DNA of 7,172 nt from an uncultured Chloroflexaceae bacterium (GTDB taxonomy: Bacteria > Chloroflexota > Chloroflexia > Chloroflexales > Chloroflexaceae). Every line of letters starts with the position of its first letter. Position 1 is the first letter of the stretch. Below, in pieces: positions 1-5,270 of this stretch. The DNA lies in NCBI GenBank assembly GCA_937141995.1, contig CAKZQX010000179.1, positions 1 to 7,172 on the forward strand. The letters run 5' to 3'. Below the pieces are notes generated by a model that was not told the DNA's origin, ran no database searches, and worked only from the letters and a program-made list of their open reading frames with translations. The position numbers and the translations under genes were made by a program.

Positions 1-338
1 TGCCGAGGCAGGCATCCCACCGGCGAAAGCCGGGACTCCCGGATGGCATATCCGGCTTATTTGCTCAACGTTCTTAAGGCGGCACTACGAGAGATTTAGG
101 GTTGCGGTAGGGGCCGGCCCTGCGGACGCGCTTCTGCACGTCCCTACGGGAGTCCCGGCTTCAGCCGGATCGGGCTTTCCCGACAGTATGCTGCTGCCGA
201 GGCAGGCATCCCACCGGCGAAAGCCGGGACTCCCGGATGGCATATCCGGCTTATTTGCTCAACGTTCTTAAGGCGGCACTACGAGAGATTTAGGGTTGCG
301 GTAGGGGCCGGCCCTGCCGCGCTTCTGCGCGTCCCTAC
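1..338. repeat. Two direct copies of a ~147-bp palindrome-rich intergenic repeat (offset 194 bp)
   Basis: Bases 1-123 recur without a mismatch at 195-317. The similarity continues to 147 and 338, broken only by a 3-nt indel (GGA at 124-126 in copy 1) and single changes. Inside each copy are a short hairpin with a GAAA loop (CCGGC-GAAA-GCCGG at 20-33 and 214-227), a second dyad (CCGGAT/ATCCGG at 39-44 and 50-55) and a terminal segment bounded by GTAGGG and CCCTAC (107-147 and 301-338). The linker 148-194 contains further stems at 155-168 and 170-183. Bases 27-41 are the exact reverse complement of 147-161 (15 bp). No ORF in this stretch looks coding. The first copy begins at the window edge, so its true left end is unknown. 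It resembles dispersed REP/MITE-type elements, but no family is identified. Confidence 0.85.
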
Positions 339-374
339 CGGGGCAGTGGTGCAAGCGAATTTTTCAGGAATATC

Positions 375-378
375 AGGA
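375..378 (+). promoter_or_regulatory. Ribosome binding site of the first permease
   Basis: AGGA lies 8 nt before the ATG at 387, in an AG-rich stretch. It supports this ATG as the original start of the now broken permease gene. No convincing promoter is seen between the repeat block and this site, so the gene may have been transcribed from upstream. Confidence 0.5.
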
Positions 379-386
379 AACAGAAG

Positions 387-1624
387 ATGAGGTTGTTTGA
401 ATCACTGCGGGTTGCCTGGACTGCCCTGAGCGCCAACAAGCTGCGCTCCATTCTGACCATGCTCGGGATCATCATCGGCGTGGGCGCGGTGATTGGCATG
501 CTGGCTATCGGCAGCGGCTTTCAGCGCTTCCTGGATCAGCAGTTTAGCAGTTTTGGCGTGGGTGTCTTCTATGTTGGCCCGTTTGTCGATAGCCGCCGGG
601 TTGACGAAAACCGGTCGGCCCGCCTGACTGCCGACGATGCCGAGGTGATTATGCCGCCGTCAAAACGGTTGCGGTGCAGTATAGTCTGAACGGAACGGTG
701 CGGGCCGGGCGGGAGAGCCAGAGCCTGTCGGTCAACGCGGTCTCCCCCAGCCACTTCACCATCTCCGCCAACACGCTGGACGCGGGGCGCTACTTCACCG
801 AGGAGGAGAATGACGCGCGTGCGCGGGTGGCAATCCTGGGAATCGAAGCCGCGCAGAATCTGTTTGACCCGGAGATTCCCCCGGTGGGGCAGCGCATCTC
901 AATCAACGGCGTCAGCTTTGACGTGGTGGGCATCCTGGTACCGGAACAGAGCGGTGGCGGACCCAATGGCAATGCCGGGCGGGCGGTGTTTGTGCCCTAC
1001 GAAACCGGCAAGAGCCGCCTCTTTCGCAACCGGGTTTCTTCCCGGGTTGATGTCAATACCATTACCGTTCAGGCACAGGACCGCGACCAGGTTGACGAAG
1101 CTATTCGGCAGGTGACGCTGATCCTGCGTGAGCAGCATCGCCTGACCTACCAGGACAATGACTTCACGATCATTAGTCTGGATCAGATTACGGCCACAGT
1201 TGAAGGTATTATCGCGGGCTTTAACGCCTTCCTGGGGCTTGTTGCCGGGATTTCGCTACTGGTGGGCGGCATCGGCATTATGAATATTATGCTGGTCAGC
1301 GTCACGGAGCGCACCCGCGAGATCGGCCTGCGCAAGGCCGTCGGCGCGCGCCACTCGGATATTCTGCAGCAGTTCCTGATTGAGGCGATTGTGCTCTGCC
1401 TGTGTGGAGCAGCGCTGGGCGTGCTGCTAGGCTATGGATTGTCCTTCCTGGGCAGCTTTGTGCTGGTGGGCGTCTTCCAGGCCGAGGGCGCGCAGGCGGT
1501 GGTGACGCCGGGGGCAGTGCTGCTGGCGACGGTCATCGCGGCGACGATCGGGCTCTTCTTTGGTTTCTTCCCGGCGTTGCAGGCCTCCCGCCTCAACCCG
1601 ATTGAAGCATTGCGCTATGAGTGA
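387..1624 (+). pseudogene. MacB/FtsX-family ABC transporter permease, frameshifted
   Basis: Two overlapping frames together make one permease. The first (387-689) gives the N-terminus with one membrane segment (TMLGIIIGVGAVIGMLAIG) and the start of the extracytoplasmic MacB-type domain, then runs into TGA at 687-689. The second gives the rest: the extracytoplasmic domain, the hallmark GGIGIMNIMLVSVTERTREI stretch and three C-terminal membrane segments, ending in LNPIEALRYE and TGA at 1622-1624. Alignment with the intact paralogue downstream places the break at about 651-673: after AEVI this copy has 2 nt where the paralogue has 18 (Leu-Arg-Pro-Gly-Val-Ala), then both resume with (A/P)AV. Restoring 16 nt would give 417 residues against 418 for the neighbour. 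The GTG at 674 has no Shine-Dalgarno sequence, so re-initiation is unlikely. By family knowledge, such permeases pair with a LolD/MacB-type ATPase to export or extract substrates across the envelope. A sequencing or assembly error is the main alternative to real decay. Confidence 0.8.
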
Positions 1625-1629
1625 GGAAC

Positions 1630-1657
1630 GGGTTAGGGGTTAGGGGTTAGGGGTTAG
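1630..1657 (+). repeat. Perfect 4x GGGTTAG heptamer array, potential G-quadruplex
   Basis: Four uninterrupted copies of GGGTTAG lie between the two permease genes, 5 nt after the first one's stop codon. The G-runs (GGG, then three GGGG) are separated by TTA loops, which is the pattern expected of a G-quadruplex on the + strand and hence in the mRNA. Whether it acts in termination, mRNA processing or copy-number slippage cannot be read from the sequence. Confidence 0.9.
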
Positions 1658-1683
1658 CACGCAGCAATAATCCCTCTCTGATA

Positions 1684-1717
1684 CGCATCCTCGCGTCTTC
1701 GGTTCTGCGCATCCTCG
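1684..1717. repeat. Short direct repeat CGCATCCTCG before the second permease
   Basis: The 10-mer CGCATCCTCG occurs at 1684-1693 and 1708-1717, 24 bp apart, in the spacer between the permease genes. It is followed by a weak, AG-rich leader before the ATG at 1733. No function is evident; it adds to the repeat load of this spacer. Confidence 0.6.
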
Positions 1718-1732
1718 GAAATGAGAGTTACT

Positions 1733-2989
1733 ATGAGTATTCTAGAGTCGTTTCGGGTGGCCTGGGTGGCCTTGCTGTCGAATAAGGTGCGTGCCTTGCT
1801 GACGATGCTGGGTATTATCATTGGCGTGGGCGCGGTCGTGGGTATGCTGGCAATCGGCAACGGGCTATCGAACTATATCGAGGGCGAGTTTAATAAAATG
1901 GGCGTCGGGGTGTTTTACATCATGCCCCAGGTTGACAGCACCGCAACCGATGTCGATATCGCGCCCCGCCTGACTGCCGAAGATGCCGAGGCCATCCTGC
2001 GGCCGGGTGTCGCGCCGGCTGTGACCGGGGTTGTGGTTGAGTATCAGAATACGGCCGTTGCCGGCGGCGGTGGCGACCGTTACTACTATCCGGTCAAGGG
2101 GATCACGCCCAGCCACTTCAGCGTTGCGGCGCATGAACTGGCGGCCGGCCGCTTCTACACGCCGGAGGACGAGCAGGAGCGCGCGCGGGTCGCCGTGATC
2201 GGCTACGAGGTGGCCGAGACGCTGTATGGCAGCATCGGCAATGCCCTGGGGCAGCGCATGACCCTCGACGGTGTGAGCTTTGATGTCGTGGGGGTGATCG
2301 CCACCGAGCCGAGTATGGTGTCGAACGATTTTGACAGCCCCGGCGAGACGGTCTATGTGCCCTACCAGACCGCCCGTAGTCGCCTGTTCCGCAACCAGGT
2401 TTCCACGCGGGTTGATGTTGATCAGATCACGGTGCAGGCCCGCAGCGTTGACGAGGTTAACCCGGCGATTGAGCAGGTGACGGCGCTCTTGCGCGAGCGG
2501 CACCGCCTGACCTATCAGCCGAATGACTTTCGCATCGACAACCCGGAAGAGGACGCCGCCAATGCCCAGGCGACGATTATTGGCCTGAAGGTCTTCCTGG
2601 GGATTATCGCGGGGATCTCGCTGCTGGTGGGTGGCATCGGTATTATGAATATCATGCTGGTCAGTGTGACGCAGCGCACCCGCGAGATCGGGCTACGCAA
2701 GGCCGTCGGCGCGCGCCCGCGGGATATCCTGCAGCAGTTCCTGATCGAGGCGATCCTGCTCTGCTTCCTCGGCGGCGCATTTGGCGTGCTGCTGGGCTAC
2801 GGCATGTCGTTTGCCGGAACGTTTGTCCTGGAAGAGGTCTTCCGGGCCGAGGGCTCGCGGGCGACGGTCTCGGCTAATGCGATTATCCTGGCGACAACAA
2901 TCTCAACCGCCATTGGGGTCGGGTTTGGCTTCTTCCCGGCCCTGCGCGCGGCGCGGCTCAACCCGATCCAGGCGCTGCGCTCGGAGTAG
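1733..2989 (+). CDS. MacB/FtsX-family ABC transporter permease
   Basis: Inner-membrane permease of 418 residues, the usual size for the MacB-like permease-only subfamily. Order of parts: N-terminal membrane helix at about 22-43 (TMLGIIIGVGAVVGMLAIGN), a MacB-type extracytoplasmic domain at about 45-280, then the FtsX domain with helices near 285-309, 336-362 and 383-404. The conserved GGIGIMNIMLVSVTQRTREI (300-319) and the closing LNPIQALRSE are family signatures. There is no fused ATPase domain, so it must work with a separate ATP-binding subunit, which is not in the window. The ATG at 1721 is also in frame; 1733 is preferred because its MSILESFRVAW lines up with MRLFESLRVAW of the upstream paralogue, although both starts have weak ribosome binding sites. 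It is the intact member of a tandem pair whose first gene is frameshifted. The transported substrate is unknown; in this family exporters of lipoproteins, peptides or antibiotics are all possible. Confidence 0.93.
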   Translation: MSILESFRVAWVALLSNKVRALLTMLGIIIGVGAVVGMLAIGNGLSNYIEGEFNKMGVGVFYIMPQVDSTATDVDIAPRLTAEDAEAILRPGVAPAVTGVVVEYQNTAVAGGGGDRYYYPVKGITPSHFSVAAHELAAGRFYTPEDEQERARVAVIGYEVAETLYGSIGNALGQRMTLDGVSFDVVGVIATEPSMVSNDFDSPGETVYVPYQTARSRLFRNQVSTRVDVDQITVQARSVDEVNPAIEQVTALLRERHRLTYQPNDFRIDNPEEDAANAQATIIGLKVFLGIIAGISLLVGGIGIMNIMLVSVTQRTREIGLRKAVGARPRDILQQFLIEAILLCFLGGAFGVLLGYGMSFAGTFVLEEVFRAEGSRATVSANAIILATTISTAIGVGFGFFPALRAARLNPIQALRSE

Positions 2990-2996
2990 GGGGTGA

Positions 2997-3084
2997 AGCA
3001 TTGGCCTGGCATTGCGGCAACCCTTTACACCATCCCGGAGACTACTTACACCGCCATGCATCCGGCCTGGGTAAAGCCAATGCT
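2997..3084. repeat. Inverted repeat AGCATTGGC / GCCAATGCT just after the permease stop
   Basis: AGCATTGGC at 2997-3005 is the exact reverse complement of GCCAATGCT at 3076-3084. A second pair, CTTTAC (near 3018-3023) and GTAAAG (3071-3076), nests inside it. It begins 8 nt after the permease stop codon, so it could be a structured 3' end of the transcript or the remains of a small insertion. There is no T-tract, so it is not a classic intrinsic terminator. Confidence 0.4.
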
Positions 3085-3328
3085 GCGCTCCTACTCCTCG
3101 TCCGGCACCGCGACGAGCAGGATGGGCTGGGGGACCGGGAAGAAGTGGGGCCAGGCGGTTGGGTAGCAGGGTGCGGGGAGACAGAATAGTGGTCAAACGG
3201 TGCATTGTGGGGTGAAGAACCGGCCCGGACAGATGGCACGTTGGTCCATTCGACCGCAGTTCGGAGTCATCTTCACAGGTAATGCGCGCTTCTAATTTGT
3301 GGACAATTGTTTCCCAACCCGCCCGCTC

Positions 3329-3377
3329 CACGCCCCACGCTTCACGTCTCACATTTCACGTTTCACGCCCCACGCTT
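3329..3377. repeat. Degenerate 7-bp tandem array, seven CACRYYY units
   Basis: Seven consecutive heptamers in one register: CACGCCC, CACGCTT, CACGTCT, CACATTT, CACGTTT, CACGCCC, CACGCTT. The first two units recur as the last two, 35 bp on. CAC is invariant and position 4 is A or G, while the last three bases vary only among pyrimidines. It does not code for protein. The same 7-bp period appears in the GGGTTAG array at 1630-1657, though the motif differs. Confidence 0.85.
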
Positions 3378-3489
3378 TACACAACTTATATTCCGGTGAC
3401 AACCAGAATCCTTTTTTGTGGTAATCTGATGTAGCGCATAAAACCGATAACCAGAAACGCTCTCTGAACTGATATGTTCATCGCCGGGT

Positions 3490-3495
3490 TATAAT
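3490..3495 (+). promoter_or_regulatory. Candidate -10 box for the alpha/beta-hydrolase gene
   Basis: A consensus TATAAT lies 159 nt before the chosen ATG, in the AT-rich part of the spacer. No good -35 is found at 16-18 bp (the nearest candidate, CTGAAC at 3464-3469, is 20 bp away and matches TTGACA at only 3 of 6). If used, the transcript would have a long leader that includes the dyad at 3512-3536. An activator-dependent promoter is possible; chance occurrence is not excluded. Confidence 0.35.
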
Positions 3496-3511
3496 TTCGG
3501 CAGACATCATT

Positions 3512-3536
3512 GCCCGGGGCGACTGTCGCGCCGGGC
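3512..3536. promoter_or_regulatory. 25-nt dyad in the hydrolase leader, possible operator
   Basis: GCCCGG-G-GCGAC-T-GTCGC-G-CCGGGC is symmetric about T3524, with only the G3518/G3530 pair out of symmetry. It lies 16 nt after the TATAAT box, where a transcription start would fall or just after. That suits a repressor site or a leader hairpin. No regulator gene is nearby, so the role is inference. Confidence 0.4.
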
Positions 3537-3642
3537 CGATCAAACCGTTGCCGGGTCAGGCGGGGTGGTGCCACGGGGCCGACGCCGCGCTCACCGTAAC
3601 GCACATACCCTCCCGTGATACCAGGTAAGGTTGCTAGACACG

Positions 3643-3649
3643 AAGGTGA
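3643..3649 (+). promoter_or_regulatory. Ribosome binding site that selects the ATG at 3655
   Basis: AAGGTGA matches the 3' end of 16S rRNA and sits 5 nt before ATG 3655. A TTG at 3631 in the same frame would add eight residues, but the only AGG-like bases upstream of it abut the codon. The ATG is therefore the better start. Confidence 0.7.
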
Positions 3650-3654
3650 TATTT

Positions 3655-4578
3655 ATGGCTACATCGTCGTATGATCCGACATCAAGCATGTCCCAGGGCT
3701 TACCCGCTTTTGCGCCACCGCAGCGGGTGATGCTCGCCAATGGGCCGGTTGCCTATCGCCAGGCGGGGAGCGGCTTCCCGCTGCTGCTGCTTCACGGCTG
3801 GGGCGGCTCATCGCGCTACTGGCAGGATACGCTCAATCTCTTTGCTGATATTCGCTGCATCTATGCGCCCGATCTGCCGGGGCATGGCGAAACGCCACCG
3901 CTCCAGGATGAAACCAGTGCCGAGCGGCTGGCAACTCTGGTGATCGAGTTTGCCGATGCACTGGGCCTGGAGCAGTTTGATCTCAACGGGCACTCGTTGG
4001 GGGGCGCAGTTGCGGTCTATATCGCCGCGCGCCGGCCGGAACGCGTACGTAAGCTGGTGATAACCAGTCTGGGCACCTTTCGCAGCAGCTTCGAGGAAAT
4101 GGTCTGGATGCAGACCTATTATCAGATGAGCATGGGCATGCTGCTCTGGCGGCCCTGGCTGCTCTTGTGGCGGCCCTGGCTGCAGTTCTGGCAGCCCTGG
4201 CTCGACTGGTTCGTTAGCCGGCCGCCGGTCTATCGCATGTTGGCATCGCCCTTCATGCATCAGATGCCGGTGGATGAGCGGGTGCTGCTGGAGGGCGCGC
4301 TGGAATTTCTCCGTGCTGATCGCCTGACCGCCCTGGAGAATGCGATCAGCGCGGGCAGTCCGGCGTTCATTCCGGCACTGCAAAAGGTGCAGGCCCCGGC
4401 ACTGGTGGTGTGTGGCGATCAGGATCTGATTATGCCCACCTCCGGCGCGGAAACGCTGGCGCAGCATCTAGCGCAGAGTCGCCTGGTCGAGATCCAGGCG
4501 TGCGGGCATATCCCGATGATCGAGCAGTCAGCGGAGTATCATTCGCTAGTGCGCGATTTTCTGACGGATGAAGCGTAG
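3655..4578 (+). CDS. Alpha/beta-fold hydrolase
   Basis: A 307-residue soluble serine hydrolase of the abhydrolase_1 type (esterase, lipase, epoxide hydrolase or C-C hydrolase-like; substrate not predictable). Visible motifs from the ATG at 3655: oxyanion-hole HGWGG at 47-51, DLPGHGE at 73-79, nucleophile elbow GHSLGG with Ser114, the acid in GDQDLIMP (probably Asp257), and CGHIPMIEQ with His285. All catalytic parts are present, so it should be active. No signal peptide or membrane helix is evident, suggesting a cytoplasmic enzyme. The cap region carries three in-frame heptads starting with W-R/Q-P-W-L at residues 165, 172 and 179, which is rare and makes a Trp-rich, possibly membrane- or lipid-touching lid. 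The gene stands alone: about 665 bp separate it from the permease, and two hairpins follow its stop. Confidence 0.93.
   Translation: MATSSYDPTSSMSQGLPAFAPPQRVMLANGPVAYRQAGSGFPLLLLHGWGGSSRYWQDTLNLFADIRCIYAPDLPGHGETPPLQDETSAERLATLVIEFADALGLEQFDLNGHSLGGAVAVYIAARRPERVRKLVITSLGTFRSSFEEMVWMQTYYQMSMGMLLWRPWLLLWRPWLQFWQPWLDWFVSRPPVYRMLASPFMHQMPVDERVLLEGALEFLRADRLTALENAISAGSPAFIPALQKVQAPALVVCGDQDLIMPTSGAETLAQHLAQSRLVEIQACGHIPMIEQSAEYHSLVRDFLTDEA
4147..4209 (+). repeat. Three in-frame 21-bp tandem repeats in the hydrolase cap
   Basis: Units 4147-4167, 4168-4188 and 4189-4209 each start TGGCRGCCCTGGCT and encode Trp-Arg/Gln-Pro-Trp-Leu plus two variable residues. The first 15 bases are nearly identical in all three; the last six differ. 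The array lies between the nucleophile Ser and the acidic residue, i.e. in the lid insertion of the fold. It probably arose by slippage or duplication of a 21-bp unit. Confidence 0.85.
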
Positions 4579-4590
4579 AAGTGTTCCTGA

Positions 4591-4623
4591 CGCGTACCGC
4601 GTGTGATTGACGCACGGTACGCG
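4591..4623. repeat. Hairpin 1 after the hydrolase gene
   Basis: CGCGTACCG at 4591-4599 is the reverse complement of CGGTACGCG at 4615-4623, with four further possible pairs inside (4601-4604 with 4610-4613). It starts 12 nt after the hydrolase stop and is the first of two adjacent stem-loops. No T-tract follows, so a Rho-independent terminator is not proven; 3'-end protection is an alternative. Confidence 0.5.
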
Positions 4624-4625
4624 GT

Positions 4626-4654
4626 GAACATGTGGCTCTCCGAGTCACATGTTC
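4626..4654 (+). terminator. Hairpin 2 after the hydrolase gene, terminator-like without T-tract
   Basis: A 13-bp stem with one G-U pair (4626-4638 with 4642-4654) closes a 3-nt loop, TCC; the arms begin GAACATGTG and end CACATGTTC. It is the stronger of two tandem stems after the hydrolase stop codon. The bases that follow (CGTGCAAATG) are not T-rich, so this may be a non-canonical terminator or a stabilising 3' structure. Confidence 0.45.
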
Positions 4655-4679
4655 GTGCAAATGAAAGGAATCTTCCACC

Positions 4680-4728
4680 CTGCCGGAGGCGATATTACCT
4701 TTCAGGGAAGGGACCGCATAACTCGCGT
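4680..4728 (+). mobile_element. Right-half copy of the MITE-like element
   Basis: CTGCCGGAGGCGA at 4680-4692 and the end motif ACCGCATAA at 4713-4721 match the right half of the full element at 5222-5270, with identical 42-nt spacing and about 35 of 45 bases in common. The corresponding left half, expected near 4570-4655, is not recognisable; the hairpins occupy that place. It looks like a decayed or solo half. It carries no coding sequence. Confidence 0.5.
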
Positions 4729-4735
4729 GATTGAC

Positions 4736-4773
4736 ATGAGTTGCGCGATTCTCCGCATCGCCTGAGAACTCAT
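4736..4773. repeat. Imperfect inverted repeat ATGAGTT / AACTCAT
   Basis: ATGAGTT at 4736-4742 is complementary to AACTCAT at 4767-4773, with a short inner pair GCGA/TCGC (4745-4748, 4758-4761). It lies just downstream, in - strand sense, of the small gene at 4811-4999 and might form its 3' end. No T-tract follows on either strand, so this is weak. Confidence 0.3.
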
Positions 4774-4810
4774 CGATTCGCGCGCCCGTTTGGGCTGTTC
4801 ACGGTGTGCT

Positions 4811-4999
4811 TCATGCGGCCTGCTCACCTGCCCCCTGATTATTGCCTGCCTGTGCCATCCGTCGGGAGGCGACTTCGTAGTTGGCAAGCACCTGCCGGAG
4901 CCGGGTCAGTGCCTCATCAGTGAGTTCGCCAGGGGTACCCTCCACCACCCAACGTACCGCCGTTATCAGAGATGCCAGTTCAAACGGGTGAATGGTCAT
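4811..4999 (-). CDS. Small hypothetical protein (62 aa)
   Basis: I do not recognise this protein. From the ATG at 4997-4999 it reads MTIHPFELASLITAVRWVVE and continues with GELTDEALTRLRQVLANYE, then a Gly/Gln/Ala-rich tail and TGA. Two amphipathic helices are likely (about 5-20 and 26-50), with charge patterns and codon choice (CTG, CTC, CGG) like those of the real genes here, which argues against chance. There is no signal peptide or long hydrophobic span. A TTG 54 nt upstream would extend it, but that extension is AT-rich and non-protein-like, so the ATG is preferred. No good Shine-Dalgarno sequence is seen; a TATATT at 5020-5025 could be a -10 box. It is separated from the hydratase gene by a terminator-like stem, so it would be its own transcript. 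Confidence 0.55.
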   Translation of the reverse strand: MTIHPFELASLITAVRWVVEGTPGELTDEALTRLRQVLANYEVASRRMAQAGNNQGAGEQAA

Positions 5000-5071
5000 T
5001 TGAAAAGCTGGCAGTAGCGAATATAGACCATTAAAATAACATTGAAATCCCAAATAGTTATGGCAAAGTAA

Positions 5072-5101
5072 ATCCGCCGCGAAATTTTATTCGCGGCGGA
5101 T
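5072..5101 (-). terminator. Strong terminator-like hairpin, likely for the hydratase operon
   Basis: A perfect 12-bp GC-rich stem, ATCCGCCGCGAA (5072-5083) with TTCGCGGCGGAT (5090-5101), encloses a 6-nt AT loop. Read on the - strand it runs straight into TTTACTTT, a moderate T-tract, which fits an intrinsic terminator in that direction. It lies about 190 nt after the hydratase stop codon; the 144-bp MITE-like element fills most of that gap. On the + strand no T-tract follows. Confidence 0.6.
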
Positions 5102-5126
5102 CAAACCTGTTCACCCCTGTTCTATG

Positions 5127-5270
5127 ACAGGGCTTACGCAGTGCAACTTTATTTCAATTGGTTGACCAACCCAAACGCCCATTTGCCTGCGGCAGCATGG
5201 TACATTTTGACCTTTTTTATCCTGCCGGAGGCGAAATTCCCTGTCGGCTCAGGAACTGCGTAACTCCTGT
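5127..5270. mobile_element. Complete 144-bp MITE-like element with 16-bp terminal inverted repeats
   Basis: The ends ACAGGGCTTACGCAGT (5127-5142) and ACTGCGTAACTCCTGT (5255-5270) are inverted repeats matching at 14 of 16 positions. A second, inner inverted pair, TTGCCTGCGGCAG (5183-5195) and CTGCCGGAGGCGA (5222-5234), matches at 11 of 13. There is no ORF, so it would be non-autonomous. Related partial copies occur at 4680-4728 (right half) and 7104-7172 (left half, cut by the window), with internal spacings conserved to the base (42 and 62 nt). No clear target-site duplication is visible at the flanks. The family and its transposase are unknown. Confidence 0.6.

Larger units (their letters stand above)
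2990..3654. other. Gene-free spacer between the permease and hydrolase genes
   Basis: No open frame here has the length, start signal or composition of a gene. The spacer holds an imperfect inverted pair (2997-3084), a 7-bp degenerate array (3329-3377), a TATAAT box (3490-3495) and a 25-nt dyad (3512-3536), listed separately where supported. On the - strand, a short open stretch ending at a TAG near 3094 reads FFPVPQPILLVAVPDEE at its C-terminus. It looks faintly protein-like, but an in-frame stop lies about 35 codons upstream, so at most it is a remnant. Confidence 0.6.

Noticed and set aside
1..338. CRISPR or riboswitch in the leading repeat block
   Set aside because: Only two copies 194 bp apart with a structured linker; no regular short repeat-spacer pattern, and no known riboswitch core was recognised.
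674..1624. Independent GTG-started permease gene
   Set aside because: No Shine-Dalgarno sequence at 674, and it lacks the N-terminal membrane helix that the family needs and that is present in the preceding frame; it is the distal part of a frameshifted gene.
1865..2503. 212-codon open frame antisense to the second permease
   Set aside because: It lies entirely within a well-supported gene on the other strand; the His/Arg/Gly-rich product is a typical antisense shadow.
3001..3189. 62-codon open frame on the + strand after the permease
   Set aside because: Non-ATG start, no ribosome binding site and no protein-like pattern; it spans the inverted-repeat segment and looks like a chance frame in GC-rich DNA.
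3329..3377. CRISPR-like array
   Set aside because: The units are 7 bp, contiguous and degenerate, with no spacers; it is a simple tandem repeat.
3386..3604. 72-codon open frame on the - strand upstream of the hydrolase
   Set aside because: It crosses the TATAAT box and the dyad, its composition is Arg/Pro/Val-rich as expected from GC-rich non-coding DNA, and no domain is recognisable.
3808..4467. 219-codon open frame antisense to the hydrolase
   Set aside because: Shadow of the hydrolase gene, which has an intact catalytic triad; the antisense product has no recognisable domain.
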